From the NCBI GenBank assembly GCA_027382625.1, contig JAJKFJ010021393.1, forward strand, positions 1-11,606: a DNA stretch of 11,606 nucleotides. The letters are read 5' to 3'. Shown one piece after another: positions 1-8,800 of this stretch; position 1 is the first letter of the stretch, and each line of letters starts with the position of its first letter. Position numbers and translations under genes: made by a program. The notes beneath the pieces are model-generated. The model was not told the DNA's origin, did not search any database, and saw only the letters and a list, made by a program, of their open reading frames with translations. The stretch comes from Tetmemena sp. SeJ-2015 (lineage: Eukaryota; Ciliophora; Spirotrichea; Sporadotrichida; Oxytrichidae).

Positions 1-2330
1 TCTAAAACCCACCTGGGGGATTAAAGGGGAGGTTTGGCTTTTTATAGGGTCACTACTTAATATTGGTAGATCATTGTCCCAGCCCCCTCCAGTTGTCTGT
101 GGCTTGACCTAATTGCTACCTTGACTCTAAGTAAATAAATTTCCTCCAATAATATCTGCAAAAGGGATTTTTCCCCCATGTTTGAAAGGTTTATAAAGAA
201 AAGCTTGTCTTCAAAAAAAATTTCCCCAAGATTGAGACCTGTGAAACCAGCCATAAAGTTTGAGGATAAATTAGAAGCCCACCAGCTGAAGGTGTAGATC
301 CTTATGAATTCATAGATTGCTATGGCTTCAAAAAAGAAATGGGGACCCCAAAAAGTCAAAGAATCCGTTAGTGTTTTTTGGCTCTTTGCATTTTTTATAA
401 ATTTCTAATTTCTCACTTTGAGGAAGTTCTTGCCCAACCTTTTAATCTTTTTTTATGCTTCTCAATTTAATCTAATAATCTTCTCACACTTACATCATCT
501 CAGTGAATTGCACTCTGGTGAAAGTTCCACTTATAAGCATAGGTATATGCCGGGCAAAATTTTTAAGCCTATCTCCTCTACGCCTAAAACCTTAGCCATC
601 TGCTCATAGATCTTTAGCATCAACATGCATACTTGAGGATCAGTCTCTGTTGCTCTTACTTTCTCAAAAGTTTTGAGAATCTTGTCTTTCATCGTTTAAG
701 CGTCTATATTTGGAGCCACATCATTGAGAACCTCCAAGGTCTTCTACTTAAGTTGAATGGGTGAGGCCTTCTCAAGTATCATGAGAATTCGAGGGATGAT
801 CTAAGTCTTTATAACTTAGTAGTCAATTTATTTGAGCATCATAGGAACCTTAGTTAGTGCAAGGAATTGTAGCTTCGCAACTCCGCACTCAAGTGATTTA
901 TTTATTAGAATGAGGAAGTTTTATTGGAACTCAGCAGGACCCACAAATTTCATGAATAGCTCAGTATTCTTGAGTATCTAATACAGACTATGAGCTGGAA
1001 GCTCTTTTGCTTTACAAAGCTTTTAGAGACTGGGCCATATATACTCTCTGAATTCAGTGGTTGTAAGGTAATTAGGTCTCTCCATCACGTCAATCACACT
1101 TGGAAGTACGTTCACAGAGAGCTGAATCACTTTCATTTGATCTAAGAGGAGCGGGATAACCTTCTTTAGAAGCGCTTTCTTGTCAAATTTTTAAAGAATG
1201 AGAGTGATACCAGTCAAGAACTAGACCTTATTTTGATGGTCTTTAGAATCAAGAGTCTCTAAATACTTGATGGTTTTGAGGAGGGGGTCTTAGAACCAGC
1301 TCTTATTTACGACTTCATTTAGCGGGCCTCTTCGCTCAGGATTATTGACATTACATAGCTACATAATCAACATCTCAAAGTCATTTTCATATCCAGCCAT
1401 CAATGTGCTAAATTTCTTCTCTAGCTGCTTCACTTCAAACTGATGAGAGCTCTTTTAAAAAAGTTGGGCTCATAATAAGATTTTCATTTAGAATCTTGTC
1501 TGTGATATCTTTCTGATTTAGAAGGAAGGGATCTCTTCCTTTGTTCAGAGCCATCATGAAATAAATTAGTGAGCCTATAGAGAACAAGTCTGAATTCAAG
1601 CTACAGAGTTACTGGTCTGACAGCTCAGGTGGCTGCAAAGCGAAGATTAGGCACAATCGAGAGTTCATTTATCTTTAAGTCAAAGTTCAGAGGAACATTT
1701 AAAGCATCTGCAGTGAGAACTGTTGAGCGAAGTTGAGTCCACCTATCTTTAGTTTTCCATCTTTAGTTATGTAAAGATGCTCAGGAGCAAGTCCCATGTG
1801 CATATTCTTAGCTGTATTATGCAAGAAATTTAAGGCCTCTAGCAGCTCTAAGCATAAACACTTTATCTCCAAATCGCCTGGAATAAGCTCCTTTTTGGTT
1901 GCATCAAAGACAAGACTGCTGAGGTTAAATTCAACAGGCTCTGTTGCGAAAACTATAAACTTTTGATCTTCCTATGGCTGCTCTAATAGTGACAGCAAGT
2001 TTGGATGTCTCAATTTCGTGAGATTCTGTGGATCCTTACATTTATAATAAAATAAGCTTTCAAAATAAACAATTTATGGATTAAATCCTTCTTGAGAATG
2101 TTGCAAATTTCATCTCTCTGCGCTTAAGATAATTTCTTCTTGTCAAGATTCTTCTTATCAAAGATGAACAACGAGCAGTCCATATTGTTGCGGTCCTTCT
2201 TCTTCGCTCTGTATACCTTCCATAGATTATGCAATCCTCCATGCATATAAGGCTCCTTATCGACTTCATAGTTCTTAGTGAGAGAACTACCTATCACCTT
2301 GTTCATCAGGCTATTTAACATGTTTGCCAT
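1..2330 (-). CDS. SCYL2: SCYL2-like (SCY1 family) pseudokinase gene, germline copy, 3' end off the window
   Basis: Span of the gene, not one open frame; coding segments are split by the IESs listed separately. Start ATG at 2328-2330 (MANMLNSLMNKV...). The N-lobe shows GGLHNLWKVYRAKKK, then FIFDKKNLDKK where SCYL2 has VFVFDKK, then KLRHPNLLSLLEQP. The C-lobe has HMGLAPEHLYI in place of the catalytic HRDLKPEN and KIGGLNF in place of DFG, so this is a pseudokinase. A HEAT-like helical region follows (about 1430-540; for example KVLGVEEIGLKILPG). A Ser/Gln/Gly-rich tail with GGGWDND (about 68-95) runs to base 1 with no TGA. TAA/TAG are read as Gln throughout. Family members act in clathrin-coated vesicle and endosome/Golgi traffic (established for animal SCYL2; inferred here). 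Divergently oriented to NOT1. Small unexplained frame breaks remain at 1628-1636, 544-548 and 485-489. Confidence 0.85.
167..219 (-). other. Candidate IES, 53 bp, pointer AAAT
   Basis: Minus-strand pointer copies at 220-223 and 167-170. Excision joins GLNLGEI to PFADIIGGNLFTQSQG, after which the frame stays open to the window edge through GGGWDND. The pointer is short and lies next to T8 and A5 runs, so both the boundary and the alternative of simple homopolymer errors stay open. Confidence 0.5.
246..280 (-). other. IES, 35 bp, pointer GCTGGT
   Basis: Minus-strand pointer copies at 281-286 and 246-251, in matching codon phase. Excision joins GSTPSAG to FTGLNLGE and removes a hydrophobic stretch (LLIYPQTLWL) that looks nothing like the surrounding polar tail. 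Confidence 0.8.
329..348 (-). other. IES, 20 bp, pointer TTTTTG
   Basis: Minus-strand pointer copies at 349-354 and 329-334. Without excision the frame ends at TGA after FDFLGSPFLF. With it, FFDFL runs into KPQQSMNSQGSTPSAG, a low-complexity Gln/Ser tail typical of this gene's 3' part. The pointer lies in T runs, so one-base ambiguity is possible. Confidence 0.7.
391..448 (-). other. IES, 58 bp, pointer ATAAAAAA
   Basis: Minus-strand pointer copies at 449-456 and 391-398, in matching phase. The upstream frame (LLDQIEKHKKRLKGWARTSSK) runs into TGA. Excision gives LLDQIEKHKKCKEPKNTNGF, a charged coil passing into an Asn/Gly-rich tail. The 8 bp pointer is A-rich, so its exact ends could slip by a base. 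Confidence 0.75.
1419..1449 (-). other. Candidate IES, 31 bp, pointer AGAG
   Basis: Minus-strand pointer copies at 1450-1453 and 1419-1422 are in phase. The upstream frame (SPTFLKELSSV) ends at TGA inside the insert. Excision gives SPTFLKEKKFSTLMAG and then the helical region. The locus is not conserved enough between SCYL2 relatives to rule out a one-base break in the nearby T6/A4 runs. Confidence 0.5.
1683..1729 (-). other. Candidate IES, 47 bp, pointer AACTT
   Basis: Pointer copies (minus strand) at 1730-1734 and 1683-1687 are in matching codon phase. The upstream frame hits TGA inside the insert. Excision joins KIGGLNF (the degenerate DFG position) to DLKINELSIVPNLRFA. A single missing A near 1722-1725 would also restore frame, so this is less certain than the neighbouring call. 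Confidence 0.6.
2032..2084 (-). other. IES, 53 bp, pointer AAGGAT
   Basis: Pointer copies (minus strand) lie at 2085-2090 and 2032-2037. The insert contains an in-frame TGA in the upstream reading frame and has no usable GT-AG boundaries. Removing it joins NILKKD to PQNLTKLRHP with no gap against the SCYL2 N-lobe (DSLKRGVQQLTRLRHP in the animal protein). The insert is strongly AT-rich. One of the clearest IES calls in the window. Confidence 0.9.
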
Positions 2331-2861
2331 TTTACTTATTCAGGATGATACAATCTAGATTAGAAAAGACTTGATAAACTTTCAGAGATAATCTCCTCCC
2401 TTTTTCCTAGGAGTATAAATATTTCACAATTATATAAAAAGAGGCCGACTAAAATATTTAAATTCAAAGCTCTCAGAGTTTAAGACTTAATTAGAATACT
2501 TTTATTAGAGGAACTTATCTATCACTAACTCACTTCTCTCAATTGATTAATTATATCATTTAGTTATAGGTTCCTGGTTGATTATCTAACTTTATAAACT
2601 CTAGTATTATTCTAATTATCATCGCCGGTAGACCTATAAAAGATTCTGTCAAACCTTATATAATAATAATTTAAACAATAAACACCCAACCTCAATACAT
2701 ATAAGTGATTCATGCAAGAGTTTTTAATTAAATTGTTATGTCAATACCAATCACAACATCCCCCATTCACCACCCTAAAATTTTGATGCTAAATTGGCAT
2801 TTACCTATATTTGAACACCTTTCCCATTCAAACTTAAGAATTGAAAGAAACTCAAAAGCAA
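2331..2861. promoter_or_regulatory. Divergent intergenic region between SCYL2-like and NOT1 starts
   Basis: 531 bp, AT-rich, bounded by the two divergent ATGs (2330 minus, 2862 plus). It must hold the upstream regions of both genes. I see no telomeric C4A4 repeat, tRNA or open frame that resembles coding sequence. In the NOT1 frame TGA occurs at 2784-2786, which limits N-terminal extension. IESs could lie here but cannot be recognised without a coding frame. Confidence 0.6.
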
Positions 2862-5800
2862 ATGATGAAGTCCAGTAACCAAGCAGGCGCCTCCGGAGGC
2901 AGGCAGTCTGCGCAAGCACAAACTCAGCAGAATCAGCTGACCCAGCAAGTCTCGTCAGCCATCGGCGATGGTCTCGAGAAAACCATCCACTTCAAACCGG
3001 CTCAAGCCATCGTCTGGCAGATCAAGTTCATCCTAAACCAGATCACCAACAAGAAAAGTCAGCCAGCAATCACTCAAGAGATTGAGAACACTCAACTCTT
3101 TAAAGTTGAGATATTTATGATGATCTGATCAAAATTTTGAGAACGTAAGTCAAGCTATTGAATGCTAAAATTTGCTTATAGTTGCGCGGCCATTTCGGCA
3201 AAGGCTTTGAGAAGTACCTGATTCGTGAGCTAATCGAGCACATTGATCTCAAAGATCCCAATCGCGCCCAAACTGACAAAGGCGAGGCTTTTAAGGTCCA
3301 AGTACTTAATGATGAGTTAGCTAAGGCCTCGCTCTCTCACACCTTTCTTCACTATTTCGGAGAGGTAAGCAAAATGTTTCAAGCACTCATTAAGATTCAC
3401 CCATATTTAATGACTAATGGAGTGACTCCATATTTGAATTTAAGATTTCCCTCTATTAAGGGCTAGTCTTTTCTTCAATCAATCTGACAGCAACTAAAAT
3501 TAACTCCTGTCCATTGAAATTAGGAGATATTATACAAATTACACTATATATTGCAACAGTATTTCTTAATTACCACTTTCTAGATATCTCAGAACGTGTT
3601 GGGGGATAAGGTGACAGATTTTCTTAACGAGCTTACAAAGCGTATTAAAATTAGCTTCAAGTTGCAGCTTCTAATTGCTCTCTCCATCCATGAATCATGC
3701 AGAGAAGAAGTTTAACCAGAAGGTAAACCTTAAGTTTCACATTGAGCATTTATTTACGTATGGTCAAAGTTTACAAAATTTTGAAATTTTATGATAAGCC
3801 TTAATAAATTTTTTATAGCTGTGAAACTTTTGAAACAAAAGTTGGTTGAGTACCACAACTCTGGCAGACCAGAAGTCTTGCCCGAATATGCCTCCCATCG
3901 CCTTATATACTTACTCACGACAGCTCCAGAATTGGTAAGAGAAAACAAATTTTCTTCCAACTTAATTCTATAATCTAAAACCTCATTCAGTGTATCTAAT
4001 CCGAATTTTTAGAGCTTTGATGAGACTTTGAGAGAGAAAGATATGCTTCAATACCTTCGTGACACATCACCCTTCAAGCCAGGGTCGCATCTCGCTCTGC
4101 GTCAAGCACTCTCTCCTGGACTTTTCTCTTCTAATACCTCAGTCGAGGAGCCTTCCTTGTCTCTGTACAGAGAAGGAGTCGGAATTGACAACATCGACAA
4201 GTCTTATAAGATGCTCGAGCCTTGGCAAGTCCTCATTGAAATTGGCCACTACTGTACCTACAATTACTCATACCTACTGAAGGTACTTGAAGATTTCAAG
4301 GATATGAGCGAGCTCAAGATGGCTAGAACGCTTCTACATCTGGCTCAGAATCATACTGGCACCGAAGATCAGCACTCTCGAATTGTCTACAATACTCTTG
4401 AAGCATGCAAGAAAGGCGATTCATCTAGTCTTAACTAGGAACCAAACGATAAGGTGACTACGATCACTTGGAGTGTTGATAATCTTGCAAGAGCTTTTAG
4501 GGAGCTTTACTCTAACTTAAACTGGCTTAAAGTGTTTGAGGCCTTGTCAGAAGTAAAGGACCAGCCTCATGGCTCTCTTTGTAACTTTGACTACAAATCT
4601 TTCTAAGTATTCTTGGCCCTCTTCAATAAATGCAAGCCCTAAAACATCAATTTCCCTCTCTAAGTGCTACTCCAAAGCACTTGGTAGAATACCTATCTTC
4701 ATGTCAGCTTCATTGAGCATTCAATTCAGTTTTACACCACTGAAAAGAAAGACAAGTCAATCAATTTCTAAAGACTAGAGAGAAAACAGGAGATAGTAGA
4801 AGAGCTTTCGGGCATCAAAGACAAGATCCCAAGTGAATAGATTCAAGTTTGGCTTTCAATCGAGCTTGTGGAAAAGCTGATCCATCTTTCTAACTCTCAT
4901 CACTTCACTAAAGTTAGGTAGATATTTGATTACCCAATCAAGAACCTTCCTGAGTATCTACTTCTCACTTTGAGCATGTGTAAACCTAAATCTGGTGGTT
5001 TAATGATAGATGAACTTCTATCTCTACTTCTGCCTTAGTTCTTAGGGAATCACATCAATTCTATCCCTGTTCTTCAGCATCTTTGGAAAAACAACTAAGC
5101 CCTCATCATTAGAGGTATTTGCGAGCTCTGCAGACATGACCAGAGGATTATGAATCTCTCTAGAGTGCTAGACATTACACAGGAAGTGAGGGAAAGTTTG
5201 CTGCCTATAGTAAACTGTGATGACTATTACTTCGCAGTTAACTTAGGCATCTTAGCTGGCAAAAGAGATTTCCTTCATTATGATCAGTGGCTAGTTGAAA
5301 GAATCAGAACAGTGGGCACTCCATTCATTAAGGCGCTCTTAAAGTATCTGAAGGAGCATATAATCGCACCAGTGCAAGAATTTGTGCGTCAGAGAAGTCC
5401 CACTAATAGTATTGTAGATATTAACCCTGATGTTCTAGAGAACCATAAGACTCAAATCTTGGATCGTTCTCACTTAAATCGAGAGAAGCTCTGCATTACA
5501 ATCGAGGCTCTCACCAATCTTCAGCTACGAACTAATTAGAGAGTCTAGGACCAGACTTTAACTCATATCAGTGAGTTCATTTAAAGGGTCTCTGAGTTCT
5601 ACCCCAATCAGTTTACTCAGTAAGCAAATACTGAAGAAATTGATAACGCAGCCAATGAGTACTTCCAAAGAGTGTTTTCTGCCGACTCTGCCGAGGCAGA
5701 TTAGAAAATCAAGGAGCTCATAGAGACTATGTTAAAGTTTAAGCAGTCTGAAGTTAAGAAGGAATAGGAGATTTATGCCTGCATGCTTCATTCTCTATTT

Positions 5801-8800
5801 GACGAGTATCGTTTCCTCCACCGTTACCCTCTTCAATATCTTGAGAAGATAGCTAAGCTCTATGGTGCTATAATCAAGAACAAGATCACTAGATAATGAT
5901 TGAGTGTTATTGAAAAAATGATAATTAACAAGATCATTAGATGGAACACTACAAGATATTGCTCTTAAGTTTGCACTTGAAGGTTTCAGAAGAGAAGGCA
6001 AGCGGTAGAAATTCGGAATAATCAACGATCAGACACTTCTTTGATATGCTTCCACAATTCCGCGCCTTCTTTGACGAGATTTACGAGTGTCGTCAGAGCA
6101 TTGCTACATCGGATCCTGCTATGCTTAAAGACATAGAGGAACTCTATGAGAAGATGATCAAGGAGGAAGAAGCAGCTAAAGCCATTCCTCCAGTTAATTA
6201 AGCTCCCTCATAAGCATCTTAAGCTCAAACGAAAGTTTAGGCTCAACAAGTTGTAATAGAATTTTCTTATTAACTTAAAATTACAAATGCAACAGAGAAA
6301 TCCATCTGACTCTCAGTAGAGATAGAACTAGCAGGAACCGATTGCTTCGTCTTCAACCCAAGGATAGACAGCTTAGAACTCTGACAGAGGCTCATCATGA
6401 AGAGTCACACTGGGGGCAAGAGAGGTGGAAAGAATCAGCAGCAAAATAGAGATACCGAGTTCACCTTCCAACCTGCTAATTAAGAGAAGCGCTAAACTTC
6501 AAACCCCAAAGAGGATCAGAAGCAGAGTGATTAGAAAAAGAGAGGAGGCTAAAATGATAAGCAGCAAAATGCTAAAGATTCAGCCCGCTAAGAGCCAAAC
6601 AATCAAAGGAACTCTTCTCATAGTTAGAGCTAGGATACAAAGATTGGCAAGAATAATTACCAAGCTAGTCAGGCAGCAACTACTGAGAAGAAGCCTCAAG
6701 CTACTATTGAGGAGAGCAAAGCACTTGAGTCTACTATATCTGATAGTGCTATTCAAGCAACAAGGCACCCATATTCGTACCGGCAAACAAATAGAAGCAG
6801 CTCTCAATATACTTTTACTCATTTAAAATGCAGCAATCACAGTAGATTCAGCCTCAAGACAAAACTTCAACATTAAGTCCGAGGAATTCAAGATTAGCAG
6901 ACCTACTCAACCTTAAATGATGTAGCAGCCTCTACCTCGCTTAATATACTACTTAGAGTTTAAGCCTCCAAGGAACATTAAAGAGTTCAGACCCAATCCA
7001 GGCAGGTCCTCTCCACCACCTCAATAAGTCTTGAACCAGATTCCTACTCAAATTAACATTCAAATGATAGAGCAGCAGATTGCAATTGATCAAATCATTC
7101 AGAAAGCCATCAAATAAATCCTTAACGAAATGGGATAGAAGTGTTATTTTGAATCAATGACAATGTTAAGCTGCGATTGGAAGACCTGATCGAAGATAAA
7201 AATCTAGAGCAACCAGAGTAAGAACTCCAAACAAAGCTTCAAGGAATCTGTAACAACATAGGCAAGTAGAACTTTAATCAGGAACTTGAGGAGATCAAGA
7301 CACTATTGCAAGGACCAAGCTCTAACTTGAATTATCTAGCTAATAGCTATTTTTAAGTAAATGGTTGAGTCACTATATTCTCATCAGGAGAATCTCCTCT
7401 AATTTTTAATTGAGAAGAGTAATTGAATTTTGGACTTTAATTAAACTAACCTTCAGTCTCTATTCTTAATGATACTAAAGTAGCTTCCAAAAGATACTAT
7501 CTTGCTAGCTATCAAGTAGACGCTTGAAATATTCACCCGCTGTCTAATGATAGATGAGGAGAAGCTTTCAAGGGCTGTTCACGGGACCCCAGGTACTGCC
7601 TCTATCATCAAGAAGTATCTAATCAGTCTTGGAGAGTTCCTCGGTGGTCTCACAGTCGCAAGCAACTCTATAGTTTAATGAAAAGCAGTTTTAATTTAAC
7701 CGACCCCTCTATGCCAAAGAACTCGATGTCAAGAAGCTTCTATCGCGCAAAGAAATAAACGTCTGATTCTTTATAAAATATTCATTGGGTGAATAGTGGA
7801 GGCATTCTTCACAGACAAGGACAAGTTGAAGCTAGTGGTGACTTTTATCTGCCGTATGATGAAAGAGTGCATCAAGTCCCATATTTTCAGCAAGCCCCAG
7901 AATCCCTGGATTAAGGCTAACCTTGAGATCTTGAGAGAGATCCATGAGCAGCATGCGTAAAGCAACGACGACACAGTCAAAGAGATTGAATCTCTCTTCT
8001 ACCAGATGAATATAACTAATATAGAGAGGTGAAGCACCAAGGGTTCTTAAAGAATATCATAAATCGCACGCAACACTTTATGCACTCAAATCATCAGGCT
8101 GAATACAGCCATCTCATGACCAAGCAATCCCTTATTCCACCCAACATCTAGCAGGCCTATGTCTATCTTAACAGACTGCTTCCTCCTCCAGCGCAGCCAG
8201 CTCCTCACAATAGCAGCCTGACATTCAGTCTCAAGTAATTGTTCCTGATGAGTTTGCCAAACATTTTGCATGGCTTGGTGAAACCACTGATGCAATTCTG
8301 AGACAGATAGTTGCAAAGGCAGTTGATTCCTCTATCGTGGAAATTTTGCCACCCGTAGTTGATCGCTCTGTCACCATCGCACTCATCACAACCAGAGAGT
8401 TAGTGCTCAAGGATTTCGCCTACGACTCAGATTCCAATAAGATCCTGACTGCTACTAACTTGATAGTGTAGAACTTGGCAGGCTCACTTGCCCTGGTGAC
8501 CTGCAGAGAGCCACTAAAAATCACGCTCACTACAAACCTGAAGAAGGCAATTATAGAGTTAGTAAGGGAGACATCACCAGAGAGATTGGAGGCTCCTCTC
8601 AATGACTAACTTATCTAAGATATCAGTGGCCTTCTCAGCAAGGAAAACCTCGAACTCGGTTGCAAGCTCATCAACAAGTCTGTAGTTGAGAAAATCCTCA
8701 TTTATCATTTGAGATTCTTTAATTGAGAAAGCTATTGCTAGAGTTCAGAAAGATGCCTAGATTGTGTAGGCCATCGCGACAAGAAAGCAAGCAACTCTCA

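Noticed and set aside
346..354. CCCCAAAAA as a hypotrich telomere repeat
   Set aside because: A single copy inside the SCYL2 coding/IES region, with no second repeat unit; no telomere or chromosome end is visible.
57..359. 100-residue minus-strand frame ending at TAA
   Set aside because: It is a mixture of SCYL2 tail coding and IES sequence read through several junctions; the surrounding coding frames switch within it.
7357..7456. 100 nt GT-AG intron
   Set aside because: It keeps frame but discards NQTNLQ, which aligns with the conserved EPNFHSLY block; kept only as an alternative to the 7354-7438 IES.
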